NCBI GenBank assembly: GCA_009929415.1 | Contig: SAAM01000004.1 | Coordinates: forward strand, 1 to 35,397 | Length of the DNA: 35,397 nucleotides | Reading direction: 5' to 3' | From: Clostridia bacterium | GTDB lineage: Bacteria; Bacillota; Clostridia; Peptostreptococcales; Filifactoraceae | In this document: in pieces, positions 21,475-31,128 of the stretch | Numbering within the stretch: the first letter of the stretch is position 1 | Layout: each line of letters starts with the position of its first letter | The notes under the pieces: generated by a model | Told to the model about the DNA's origin: nothing | The model's database searches: none | What the model saw: the letters and a program-made list of their open reading frames with translations, nothing else | Translations under genes and position numbers: made by a program

Positions 21475-24400
21475 CTACATCTTTGTGCTCGTGCCTCTGC
21501 TGAGCCAGTATATATACGTTTCTCTTACCCTTGCTCCATATATGCTTTCGAGGGCATTTCTGTAGAGTTCTAGCTGAGACCTGTATTTTTCCGGGTCCGG
21601 AATTTCATCGGTCTTGTAGTCGATAAGGATAATTTCATCATATTCAAAGAAAAAGCAGTCAATTATGCCTTCTGCTATAATATCTTCATGGCGCATGAGA
21701 AACTGCTTTTCTCTGTACACTCTTCCTGATTCTATCATCCTCCTGCCTGTCTCGCTCTCAAAAAATCCGGATACCGCTGCCACATCCGCTGCCTCCGCCT
21801 CTTCCTCGGTAAGGATTTCTCTCTCCACCATTTTCTTTATTTCCTGAGATACTGATTCAGTGCTGTGAGGCCTTATGCTTATCTTCTCCATTATCATGTG
21901 AACGATTGTTCCTATCTCGGTTCTTGAGAACAGTCTTTTATCCTGCATGAACACAGGCATCCTGTTTATCTTTATTTCTTCGCCCGCATACGGAGTTTCT
22001 TCCTTAATATATGATTTAGTGATTTCAGTAACTGACCTCTTTCCAGGAGTCAAAGTGTCCGATATATGCTCATACCTGAACCCGGACCTTCTTTCAAATT
22101 CTGCAAGCATTGCCGCATCTATGTCTCCGGGTGCATATATCTTCTCTCTGAGCTCTTCAAGTCCACGATCTTTCTTCAACCCTGTTTTTTCGAATTCCTC
22201 AGCTCTGTATATGCTGATCTTATATTTAAATCCCGAATCAAAAATCTCGTCTTCTGAAAGCACGTCCTGATTCCTGCTCCTCAGCACAGTGCCTGAGGCA
22301 TCTCTGACTAGCACGCTGCATATCCACGACAGATAGTTCTTGTGCTTTCTTATATTGCCATCTATATCTCCCTTCATTGTCTTCGTTATGAATTTATCTG
22401 CGTCTGCAACCACGCCTGTCATGTAAAGCCTGTCCACGGCTCTTGTGAGAGCTACATACAGTATCCTTATCTCTTCAGATATGTTTTCAAGGCTCTTTTT
22501 CATTTTTATCTGGTTTCTCGGTATCGAATCAGACTGTATGTTCTCCTCGGAATTCCTGTACTTCATTCCTATTCCCAGTCTGTTGTGAAGGATTATGTCT
22601 GATTTCAAATCGGCTTCATTTATTCGCTTTCCAAGGTCACACAGGAACACAGTATTGAATTCAAGACCTTTGCTCTTGTGCACAGACATTACAGTTACTG
22701 CATCTTCAGAATCTGTAAGCATGCTTTTTTCCGGGCTGTCTCCCTTTTCCCTCAGGATTCGGTCGACCTGCCTCAGAAATCCGAAAAGCCCCATTGATTC
22801 GCTCTCTTCATACTCGCCAGCCTTTTCTATGAAACTCCTTATGTTCATCATTCGCTGCCTGCCGTCAGCCATTCCAGAAACATAGGCGGCATAATCGGAT
22901 GTTTCCACCACATACCATATGAAATCCGGAAGACGCCACATCTTTTCGAAAATCCTCAGGGTGTCTATCTGGGAGAAAAACTCCTTAAGCCGCTCCGCCG
23001 TGTAATCATGCTTTTCACGGCTGTAATGCTGAACTGCGCTGTAAAACGATTCATCCGGATATGACGTCCTTATCTTTATGAGCTCCTCAGATTCAAATCC
23101 TCCAAATGCTGAGCTCATGGATCCTATAAGCGCTTCATCCTGATTACGGTTGTCTATTATCCTTAGATAGTCAAGAAGGCATTTTATCTCCACCCTGTCA
23201 TAGCTTGAACTCCTGAAGTCCACATAGCACGGTATGTTGAATCTGTTCAGCACTTTTTCGAACAGTTTTGCCTTGTTTTTAGGCGATCTCATGAGTATGG
23301 CGATATCTTTATATCTGACCTTTCCAGAAGATACAAGGCTGGAGATCTTATGAGCACAATAAATCGCTTCGAGTTCATCCCTGTCTGCTGCTGTATCTTC
23401 CTCGGCAGGGGAGTCCTCATCGTCTTCGCTTTCTCCCTTGTCAGACCCGGCTGATGATGAAGAATTTCTTTCTATTATGGCCAGCTCTATGTTGTCGTCA
23501 TAGCCTTTTGAATCTCTTCCGGCAACCAGTTGATGAGACTCATCGCTGTAATCCACCTCTCCAAGCTCTTCACTCATTATTTTGCTGAATATGAGGTTGC
23601 AGAAATCCAGGATTTCCTCCCTGCTCCTGAAGTTTTTCGAAAGATCTATCTTCTCCGATGAAGTGCTTCGTCCTCCTGCGTAATCTCTGTATCTGTCATT
23701 GAAGAGTGTAGGGTCTGAAAGCCTGAATCTGTATATCGACTGCTTTACGTCTCCTACAAAAAACAGGTTGTTGTCTCTTTTTACCGCATTAATTATTGTT
23801 TCCTGCACGAGATTGCTGTCCTGATATTCATCGAAGAATATATAGCTGTATTTATTCTGAAGACTCTGCCTTACCCCGTCATCTTCAAGTACCTTGAGTG
23901 CAAGATGCTCCAGATCCGAAAAATCCACTACTCCGTGCTCTTTCTTGAGTGCCGTGAACTCTTCATCGAATTCGAGCACAAGCTCTGTAAGGCTCGTTAC
24001 GTGCCTGTGCATATAAGATATGTCGTCTATGAGCTGTATCATGCCTGCATCCGAAAACACCTTGGAGAGGCTCTGCACTTCTTCCTTTATTCCATTTTTT
24101 CTTATGTCCTTTATGCGGTCCAGCACCGCCTGATCATATCCGCACTGCTCCGCACTCTTTTTGCTCACGGTCTTGAGCCTGCTCTGTCTGAAATCAGTTA
24201 TCCTGTCGTGATACTGAACCCAGTCTTCAGACTCGAGGCTCTGTAATATTTCGCATATCAGGACCTTGTCATCCTCAATATTTTCAATATATGGTATTGG
24301 ATTCTGATATCTGCTGCACAGCCTGATTGCCTTTTCGCACTGCCCGAGAGCTCTTTCCAGCTGCAATCGGCCCTGAGCCTTCATTTCTGTCGCCCATATG

Positions 24401-25083
24401 CTTTCAGAAAATGCCCTGAGCTTTTTTTCTTCGCTCTCATCAGGCTCTGCAAGCTGATAGCTTAGCACCTGGCTCTTCAGCCACTCTTGTGGATATGGCT
24501 GCGCCTGTATGAACCTGTGTACCTGCATCATCTGATCGAGAAGGCCCCTGTCGCTCTTTGCTCCTCCAAAGGCATCTACAAGGCTTAGAAATCCTTGATC
24601 CTCATTCTCATACATCTTCTCGAAGGTGTTTTCTGCCGCCCTGTTCTTTAAAATCAGAGACAGCGATTCGCTGGCTATCTTAAATGCAGGGTCTATTCCG
24701 GCAATCTGAAAGTTCTGTCTCAGTATTTCTATGCAGAATGAATGTACCGTGCTTATAGAGGCTCTCGAGATATTCTTTATCTGCTTTTTCAGAAATGCCG
24801 CCTTTTCTCTGTCGTTCTCGCTGAACGCCTCACCTGACCTCATAAGCTCGCTTAATCTGCTCTGCAGCTTTTTCTGTATCCTGTCTTTCATTTCTTTGGC
24901 TGCCGCATTTGTAAAGGTCACTATCAGCATTGAGTCTATATCCTTATGGTCATATTCGATAAGGTTCAGTATGCGCTCAACGAGCACTGCGGTTTTTCCT
25001 GATCCTGCCGCTGCCGAGACCAGTATGTTTGTATCTCTTAAGTCTATGGCTCTTTGCTGAGCGCCTGTCCATCTGTTACTCAT
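21475..25083 (-). CDS. addA: ATP-dependent helicase/nuclease subunit A
   Basis: UvrD-type helicase and nuclease subunit of AddAB, which resects double-strand breaks for RecA loading; functional equivalent of RecBCD. At 1202 aa it is normal length. Walker A is in VSAAAGSGKTAVLVERI (about residues 23-38), the DEYQDSN Walker B/motif II and motif VI ILYVALTRAVDRLYMTG are intact. The C-terminal nuclease has AEGIIDCFFFEYDEIILIDYKTDE. The ATG overlaps the addB stop in ATGAGTAA (8 nt), so it is translationally coupled, with GGAGGTG upstream. An acidic, low-complexity insert (SSSSAGSDKGESEDDEDS) sits mid-protein. Confidence 0.97.
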   Translation of the reverse strand: MSNRWTGAQQRAIDLRDTNILVSAAAGSGKTAVLVERILNLIEYDHKDIDSMLIVTFTNAAAKEMKDRIQKKLQSRLSELMRSGEAFSENDREKAAFLKKQIKNISRASISTVHSFCIEILRQNFQIAGIDPAFKIASESLSLILKNRAAENTFEKMYENEDQGFLSLVDAFGGAKSDRGLLDQMMQVHRFIQAQPYPQEWLKSQVLSYQLAEPDESEEKKLRAFSESIWATEMKAQGRLQLERALGQCEKAIRLCSRYQNPIPYIENIEDDKVLICEILQSLESEDWVQYHDRITDFRQSRLKTVSKKSAEQCGYDQAVLDRIKDIRKNGIKEEVQSLSKVFSDAGMIQLIDDISYMHRHVTSLTELVLEFDEEFTALKKEHGVVDFSDLEHLALKVLEDDGVRQSLQNKYSYIFFDEYQDSNLVQETIINAVKRDNNLFFVGDVKQSIYRFRLSDPTLFNDRYRDYAGGRSTSSEKIDLSKNFRSREEILDFCNLIFSKIMSEELGEVDYSDESHQLVAGRDSKGYDDNIELAIIERNSSSSAGSDKGESEDDEDSPAEEDTAADRDELEAIYCAHKISSLVSSGKVRYKDIAILMRSPKNKAKLFEKVLNRFNIPCYVDFRSSSYDRVEIKCLLDYLRIIDNRNQDEALIGSMSSAFGGFESEELIKIRTSYPDESFYSAVQHYSREKHDYTAERLKEFFSQIDTLRIFEKMWRLPDFIWYVVETSDYAAYVSGMADGRQRMMNIRSFIEKAGEYEESESMGLFGFLRQVDRILREKGDSPEKSMLTDSEDAVTVMSVHKSKGLEFNTVFLCDLGKRINEADLKSDIILHNRLGIGMKYRNSEENIQSDSIPRNQIKMKKSLENISEEIRILYVALTRAVDRLYMTGVVADADKFITKTMKGDIDGNIRKHKNYLSWICSVLVRDASGTVLRSRNQDVLSEDEIFDSGFKYKISIYRAEEFEKTGLKKDRGLEELREKIYAPGDIDAAMLAEFERRSGFRYEHISDTLTPGKRSVTEITKSYIKEETPYAGEEIKINRMPVFMQDKRLFSRTEIGTIVHMIMEKISIRPHSTESVSQEIKKMVEREILTEEEAEAADVAAVSGFFESETGRRMIESGRVYREKQFLMRHEDIIAEGIIDCFFFEYDEIILIDYKTDEIPDPEKYRSQLELYRNALESIYGARVRETYIYWLSRGTSTKM

Positions 25084-28000
25084 CTGCCTTCACCTCCCCA
25101 AGTTTCTTTATTACCTCTTCGTTGCTGTACTGAGGTATCTTTTTGTACATGTCAGATTCGAGCTCTTCATCGAACCTGCATATAGAGCTGTATCTGCAGT
25201 AATCGCATGCCTTGCTGCCTGTTTTTTGAATTATGACAGGGCTTGGCTCTATCACTCCTGATATCATTTCTTCAAGATATTCGCTTATCCGGTTTTCTAC
25301 TCTTGATATCAGGGCATCGAATTCTTCAAGCTCAAGCATATGCTCCTTACGGCTTCGGCCCTTTGTCTTTATGGAGGTATCCTCATCCTTCCCGTTTATC
25401 GCTTCTATTATCTTGATATCATGCAGCACAATGCCGTCCATCTTCATCTGAGCTCTTATGAGCTCCTCTATCTTCTGGCGGTCTCTGCTCTGTGTGTTTA
25501 TTACAGGGTTTATGACCGGGAAATAGAATACTCCGGCAGGATATGTCTCATTCTTTATGAAGGCGCTGCTCTGCATTGCCGCGCTCAGATATACTATCAG
25601 CTGTATGTCAAGCCCATTGTAGGCATCGGAAAGACTGAATGCCTTGCTCCTGGTCTTGTAGTCTATTATTTTGATGAATTTCCTTTCGCCGTCTTCGAGA
25701 ACGTCTACCCTGTCAATAGTGCCTTCAAGGACTATAGTCTCTCCATCTATCTCAAATATGAGTGGGGGGATCTCGCTGCCCTGTGCAAAGCGCTCCTCCT
25801 GATACATGAGCTCGAATCTGCCTGCCCTCAGCTGCTCTACACAGCTGTAGCCGGCCATGAATGCTGTCTTTTTGAGTTTTCCGAGTATATGCTGGTTCCG
25901 CTTTTCCCTGAGGTCGTGTTCCTTAAAGAGCTCCTGCGCGGATCTTTCGAATATCTCTCCTATTACTCGGTCTGATTCTTCCCTTGTAATCGTTCCTATT
26001 TCTGGAAGATTTTCCTTGAGTTTTGCTATAAATTCTTCTACCGTCATATGGAGAACCTGCCCCATTTCCGCAGGATCGATCTCATATACTTTTCTCTGCC
26101 TGGCTTTGAGTCCGTATTTTATGAAATGGCTGAAGGGACATCTCGCAAAGCTGTCTATTCTGGTGGTGCTTACCTTAAGTGGAGACCTGTATAGCTCTGC
26201 TGCGAGCTCTCTGCCCACTGGCGGCCTGGTATTATCATAGAATATTCCTGCCATTGCTGCATCAACTCTTTTTCTGTGCTTTCCGTCCCTTAGATAATAT
26301 CTCAGAAGCTCAAGCCATATTTTATCAGGCTCCTCTCCATACGCATAGCGCTTTATCTCTCCTGCCATTATAGATATAGTAGGTCCCGGAACGGTTATAT
26401 AATACTTCGCATCGAAGTCTCTCGCTGTCTTTATCCTGATTCCCGGATATATCAGGCACGCCTGGTTCATTATGCTTGATGGTATAGCGCTTCCACTTCC
26501 GGTATCTGCAGCATAGCTCATATGAAGCATGTGAGAAGGCTTTGTAATTAGATTGTATATGAGAAGCGCTTCGTTGCTGTCTGTATGCTCCTGATTTGAT
26601 GGAAGCACTATTCCCTGAGCTGCTAGAAGGTCTTTTTCTTCTTTTGACAGCAGTCCGCTTTCCTTTGATACTCTTGGCATGCCTGTACTGTCAGCTCCAA
26701 GAACATAGACTGTCTTTTTGTCCATGCTCCTGCTCCTCTCTATATCCCCTACCACTACCTGATCTTTTGAAGGAGGTATAACTGCCAGCTGATGGCTTGC
26801 GATTCCCTGCTCCAGAATTTCACGATAATATGAAAATTCTATCTTTTCATCCCCAAGAAGCTCCACGCTCTGATCTGCTATCCTGAGAAATACGTTCCAT
26901 ATCTGTCCGTTTTCATTTGCTTCATCATGATACTCTTCTTTCTTAAGCGTTTCGACAAACTCCTGAAGTTTTTCAGGCAGCCTGAGCTCAAAGAGGATCT
27001 CAAATATCTTCTCTGCAAACTCCTTTGCTGTAAGCTTCTTTGATGAGATATCCCTCAGGGGTCCAAATACGGAGCAGATATAGTTTCTTACGACTGCTAC
27101 GGCTGTTTTTTCCTCTTCATCCTCATAAAAATACTCAGGCTCGAAATAGCGGTCTTCGAAGAACATGTCTCCCTTGAACTTCCTCTTTATTACGTGGTTC
27201 TCGAATATGTTGGCCTCGTCTTCGCCTATGCCGCTGAACCCGTTCTTGAGGAAAAGGAGAAGATCTTCCATCCTGAACCTGCTGTCCAGGAGATTGAGCA
27301 CTGATATTATGGTCTTTATGACAGGACTTGACATTATGCTTCTTTTTTCGTCTATAAAGAATGGAATCTCGTATTCCTTGAAAATCAGCTTTATGACAGT
27401 GTTGTATCTCTGCGGATCGCATGGTATTACCATTATATCCCTGTATCTGTAACCCTTATCCATTATATTGTGAATTATATCTGCGGCTGTACGCCTTATT
27501 TCTTCATCTATATTATGCGCATGATATATATCTATGCTGAAGGGAGCTTCTGGCCTTGATTCCACAACGGTACTGAATATGTTGTCTCCAAGATGCCTTA
27601 TCTCTTCGTTCTCACATTCTCCCTGGTCTATTATTTCAATCTCATGCCTCACTCCGCACTCTTCGCACATGTCAGTGAGCTTTTTCAGGGTTTTTCTTGT
27701 TATGGCAAATGTTTCATCTGCATCGTCGCCTGCAGTGCCAAAATCTGTATTCAGGAAGATTTCCATATCAAGTCCGGATCTGAGCATATTCCTGATAACC
27801 TGATTTTCAATCTCCGTGAAGCTGAAAAAACTGTAGAAATACATCCTGGTACCTTCGAGATGAGTCATTTCGCGTATGTCTGAAAGCTGCCCTATGCGGT
27901 CCTCGTTATCTATGTACTTGCCGCTTAGAGAAGCCTCGAATTTCTGATATATCATGGCCAGTTCGCTGAGCTTCTGGGACATGAGTATATTGGAGTTATT

Positions 28001-28426
28001 CTGCTCAGATGCCTCCATGAGCTGTGCCGGATTTATCATGGTTCTTTTAAACTCTGACATGAGCCTTACCAGAGAAGCCACAAATCCTTCCTTATCAATG
28101 CTTCCTCTGTACAGAGAAAGTCCTGAGCCGTCACTCTGGAATATTCGCTTGACTGCCATCGCCTTTCCTATATCATCTATATACTTTCTCTTGAGCCCCC
28201 CAGATTCAGAAAGGGCTTCCATGGCAAGCCTGTTGAAGCTCATTATCCTTATATCCATTACCGCCTGCGCATCAATGGCCTCCATGAGCTTTATTTCATT
28301 CTGAAGCGTGAACTGCTCAGGAACCATTATATATGCTCTTCTGTTTTCTCTGTGGTCTCCTGCTGCTCTCTCAAAAACTCGCTTTTCTATATCTCTTACA
28401 TATCTCGATGTTGATATCTTAAGCAT
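25076..28426 (-). CDS. addB: ATP-dependent nuclease subunit B
   Basis: Partner of AddA, with an inactive helicase-like core and a C-terminal RecB-type nuclease. The nuclease carries the iron-sulfur cysteines: one in FARCPFSHF and three in KACDYCRYSSICRF. The nuclease core is GTIDRVD and KIIDYKTRSKAFSL. The start is placed at 28426 (MLKISTSRYV) because GGAGG lies 6 nt upstream, giving 1116 aa; an extension to 28489 has no ribosome-binding site. The usual N-terminal GRAGSGKS Walker A is absent: the sequence goes from MLKISTSRYVRDIEKRVF to IMVPEQFTLQNE. TATAAT at about 28456..28461 (minus) is a possible -10. Confidence 0.95.
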   Translation of the reverse strand: MLKISTSRYVRDIEKRVFERAAGDHRENRRAYIMVPEQFTLQNEIKLMEAIDAQAVMDIRIMSFNRLAMEALSESGGLKRKYIDDIGKAMAVKRIFQSDGSGLSLYRGSIDKEGFVASLVRLMSEFKRTMINPAQLMEASEQNNSNILMSQKLSELAMIYQKFEASLSGKYIDNEDRIGQLSDIREMTHLEGTRMYFYSFFSFTEIENQVIRNMLRSGLDMEIFLNTDFGTAGDDADETFAITRKTLKKLTDMCEECGVRHEIEIIDQGECENEEIRHLGDNIFSTVVESRPEAPFSIDIYHAHNIDEEIRRTAADIIHNIMDKGYRYRDIMVIPCDPQRYNTVIKLIFKEYEIPFFIDEKRSIMSSPVIKTIISVLNLLDSRFRMEDLLLFLKNGFSGIGEDEANIFENHVIKRKFKGDMFFEDRYFEPEYFYEDEEEKTAVAVVRNYICSVFGPLRDISSKKLTAKEFAEKIFEILFELRLPEKLQEFVETLKKEEYHDEANENGQIWNVFLRIADQSVELLGDEKIEFSYYREILEQGIASHQLAVIPPSKDQVVVGDIERSRSMDKKTVYVLGADSTGMPRVSKESGLLSKEEKDLLAAQGIVLPSNQEHTDSNEALLIYNLITKPSHMLHMSYAADTGSGSAIPSSIMNQACLIYPGIRIKTARDFDAKYYITVPGPTISIMAGEIKRYAYGEEPDKIWLELLRYYLRDGKHRKRVDAAMAGIFYDNTRPPVGRELAAELYRSPLKVSTTRIDSFARCPFSHFIKYGLKARQRKVYEIDPAEMGQVLHMTVEEFIAKLKENLPEIGTITREESDRVIGEIFERSAQELFKEHDLREKRNQHILGKLKKTAFMAGYSCVEQLRAGRFELMYQEERFAQGSEIPPLIFEIDGETIVLEGTIDRVDVLEDGERKFIKIIDYKTRSKAFSLSDAYNGLDIQLIVYLSAAMQSSAFIKNETYPAGVFYFPVINPVINTQSRDRQKIEELIRAQMKMDGIVLHDIKIIEAINGKDEDTSIKTKGRSRKEHMLELEEFDALISRVENRISEYLEEMISGVIEPSPVIIQKTGSKACDYCRYSSICRFDEELESDMYKKIPQYSNEEVIKKLGEVKADE

Positions 28427-28499
28427 TTGACACCTCCGATTCTGCTTATTATCTACAATTATACAGTAGAGTCGATGCAAAGTGGACATTTTTTTAAAA

Positions 28500-28545
28500 A
28501 AACACCCCCGCTCCTGGAAGCCTCAAAACCAGGACGGGGGTGTTT
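28500..28545 (-). terminator. Strong terminator of the ldhA-brnQ-aminotransferase operon
   Basis: AAACACCCCCG and CGGGGGTGTTT, with inner CCTGG/CCAGG pairs, are followed on the minus strand by a run of seven T. Confidence 0.92.
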
Positions 28546-28554
28546 AGTATATTG

Positions 28555-29739
28555 TTAGATGTTTGCCTTGAGGATCTCTCCAAGTCTTTCTATGCCTTGC
28601 ACTATCTTTTCTTCAGGCATATTTGAGTAGTTCAGTCTGAAAGTGTTGTCCACGCCTCCATTCGGATAGAAAGATCCGCCTGGAACATAGGCCACGTTTC
28701 CTTCAAGACATTTTACCATTATGTCCTTTGTATTGCAGTGTTCAGGAAGAGTTACCCACATGAACAGCCCGCCCTCAGGATATGTAACGCTTATGTCCTG
28801 TGGGAAATATTTCTTTATGCTGTCCAGCATAAGGTTTCTTCTTTCTCCGTATACCTTGATTATCTTTGCAACGTGAGCATCGAAATCATACATGTCTATG
28901 AACTTTGAAAGCTCTCTCTGAGATATTGTGGAGCACTGAAGGTCTGCGCTCTGCTTTATTATTATATACTTCTCGAGTATTTCCGGAGAAGCCGCAACCC
29001 AGCCTATTCTAAGTCCTGGAGCGAATGTCTTTGAGAAAGTTCCCAGGAATACTACAAGTCCTTTTGTGTCAAGCGACTTAAGCGATGGAAGCATCTCGCC
29101 TTCGAATCTGAGCTCTCCGTATGGATTGTCTTCGATTGCAACTATGTTGTGCTTATTTATTATCTCCATGAATCTCTTTCTTCTTTCAAGAGGCCATGTT
29201 CTTCCTGTAGGGTTCTGGAAATCCGGAATAACATATATCATCTTTACTCTGTCATTTGACTCAAGGATTTTTTCAAGCTCTTCCATTATCATTCCGTGCT
29301 CGTCTGTCGGTGCCTCGATGAATCTCGGATCATATGATTTGAATGCGTTTATAGCACCAAGATATGAAGGGCTTTCGCATATTACTACATCCCCCGGATT
29401 GAGGAACACTTTTCCAGAAAAATCAAGTCCCTGCTGCGATCCGTTTGTTACCAGTATGTCATCAGGCGCTACCTGAGTGAGAAGCTTCGTGTTCATTCTT
29501 TCTGCTATCTGCTTTCTAAGCGGAGGAAATCCCTCTGTTGTAGAGTACTGAAGCGCATCTTCGCCCGCTTCTGTCATTACCGCTGCAGATGCCGCCATGA
29601 ACTCCTTGACAGGGAAAAGCTCAGGTGCAGGAAGCCCGCCCGCAAATGAAATCACTTCTTTTCTTGCTGTCAATTTTAAAAGTTCACGAATCTCTGAAGC
29701 TCCAAGCTTGCTCATTATACTTGCAAATTCTACTGACAT
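28555..29739 (-). CDS. PLP-dependent aminotransferase (class I/II, LysN/AADAT-like)
   Basis: A 394-aa fold-type I aminotransferase. PLP lysine Lys237 lies in GTFSKTFAPGLRIGW, NPTG is at 176-179 and EDNPYGEL supplies Asp204. It resembles the 2-aminoadipate/aromatic/branched-chain group acting on hydrophobic amino acids. In this operon, after brnQ and ldhA, a role in converting leucine (or other branched-chain or aromatic amino acids) to the 2-oxo acid reduced by LdhA is likely. The start MSVEFASIMSKLGASEIRE has GGAGAAGG upstream. It is the last gene of the operon, before a strong terminator. Confidence 0.92.
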   Translation of the reverse strand: MSVEFASIMSKLGASEIRELLKLTARKEVISFAGGLPAPELFPVKEFMAASAAVMTEAGEDALQYSTTEGFPPLRKQIAERMNTKLLTQVAPDDILVTNGSQQGLDFSGKVFLNPGDVVICESPSYLGAINAFKSYDPRFIEAPTDEHGMIMEELEKILESNDRVKMIYVIPDFQNPTGRTWPLERRKRFMEIINKHNIVAIEDNPYGELRFEGEMLPSLKSLDTKGLVVFLGTFSKTFAPGLRIGWVAASPEILEKYIIIKQSADLQCSTISQRELSKFIDMYDFDAHVAKIIKVYGERRNLMLDSIKKYFPQDISVTYPEGGLFMWVTLPEHCNTKDIMVKCLEGNVAYVPGGSFYPNGGVDNTFRLNYSNMPEEKIVQGIERLGEILKANI

Positions 29740-29787
29740 TACACCTTCTCCTTTTTCACTCTGTAAAATAAATATGTTACCAAAATA

Positions 29788-31092
29788 CTAAGCATTTTCC
29801 TGTACTGTATCCTTCTGAAGCATTTTATCAAATATTACGAAAATTATCGACATGGCTATAGAAGGAACTATCCATCCAAATCCAGCTTCAGCAAAAGGAA
29901 GTGAATCCCTGAAAGAAATAAGTACTGAAGACTTTGCTCCCATGCTTATGAGAAACTCTATGAAGCTGAGCGCAAATGCTCCCGTCACCGCTCCGGCATA
30001 TGGAGCTCTTGATGTAAGCTTTTCCCTTAAGAACACAGTCATTACTATAAGCACTATTACAACTGGATAAACCAGACAAAGTATAGGCACTGAGAAAGAT
30101 ATTATCTTTTCAACTCCCAGACTGGCAATTGCTGCTGAAACCAAAACTGTAGAAATAACTATGAGATTATACGAAAGCTTTCCCTTGCTTATGTCGTTAA
30201 AGAATTTTCCGGCAGCTGCCGTAAGTCCGATCGAAGTCGTAAGACACGCAAGCCCTATGGTTACAGCAAGCGCGTATTTGCCGAACCCGCCAAGAAGCTC
30301 CTCTGTTATCGCTATCATGAGCGCAGTCCTCTCAACTCCCGCATCAAATGTTCCTGCTACAGTAGCTCCAACATACATAAGCCCTACGTAAACCACCGTG
30401 AGTCCTACCGCAGCGATTATTCCAGCCTTTATAGTCATGCTAACTCTGGTCTTTTTGTCTGTGTATCCTTTTGCGATTATAGATTCAATTATTATGCTTG
30501 CCAGGATAACCGATCCAAGGGCATCCATTGTCTGATAACCTTCAGTAAAACCTCTCGAGAATCCTACGCCTTCAGACAGTACTGCAATTTCACCAATAGG
30601 ATTCATTATACCTTTTCCTATTATTATTAGCAGTACCACAAGAAGAACCGGAGTAAGCACTTTTCCTATATTATCAACCACGCTTGCGGGTCTTATTGAA
30701 AAATAAAGCGTTATTGCAAAGAAAATAATAATAAACAGTATGTTGCTGAATCCTGGCATGGTCGGTACCATTGCAATCTCATAGGTAGTAGCTGCCGTAC
30801 GAGGTATAGCAAAAAGTGGTCCGATTATTATCATTATGACAGATCCCAGCAGGGCTCCAAATTTTGGATGTACTCTGTCAGCCATATCATTGATTGATGT
30901 CCCCGAAATAGCTATAGCAACTATTCCCATTAGTGTAAGTCCAATTCCTGTAATCAAAAATCCACCCATAGCCAGTGGCCATCCGCTTCCGGAAATAACT
31001 CCAAGATACGGTGGAAAAATCAGGTTTCCCGCTCCAAAAAACATTGCAAATAATGCAAATCCTACAACTATAACATCGCTCTTTTTATTCAA
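29788..31092 (-). CDS. brnQ: Branched-chain amino acid carrier, BrnQ/LIVCS family
   Basis: A 434-aa sodium-coupled importer of leucine, isoleucine and valine with 12 hydrophobic segments. The N-terminal motif VGFALFAMFFGAGNLIFPPYLG is the family hallmark. It starts at TTG (31092), 6 nt after GGGAGG. An out-of-frame ATG-GCT-TGA overlaps the TTG and would give a two-codon peptide. The position between ldhA and the aminotransferase gene makes it the likely uptake step for the amino acid fermented by this operon. Confidence 0.95.
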   Translation of the reverse strand: MNKKSDVIVVGFALFAMFFGAGNLIFPPYLGVISGSGWPLAMGGFLITGIGLTLMGIVAIAISGTSINDMADRVHPKFGALLGSVIMIIIGPLFAIPRTAATTYEIAMVPTMPGFSNILFIIIFFAITLYFSIRPASVVDNIGKVLTPVLLVVLLIIIGKGIMNPIGEIAVLSEGVGFSRGFTEGYQTMDALGSVILASIIIESIIAKGYTDKKTRVSMTIKAGIIAAVGLTVVYVGLMYVGATVAGTFDAGVERTALMIAITEELLGGFGKYALAVTIGLACLTTSIGLTAAAGKFFNDISKGKLSYNLIVISTVLVSAAIASLGVEKIISFSVPILCLVYPVVIVLIVMTVFLREKLTSRAPYAGAVTGAFALSFIEFLISMGAKSSVLISFRDSLPFAEAGFGWIVPSIAMSIIFVIFDKMLQKDTVQENA

Positions 31093-31128
31093 GCCATACC
31101 TCCCTGCCCTAAAGGCACTAAATTATTA

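Noticed and set aside
28427-28489. Extended addB start at 28489
   Set aside because: No ribosome-binding site is present, and the extension covers the leader with its TATAAT. GGAGG directly precedes the ATG at 28426.
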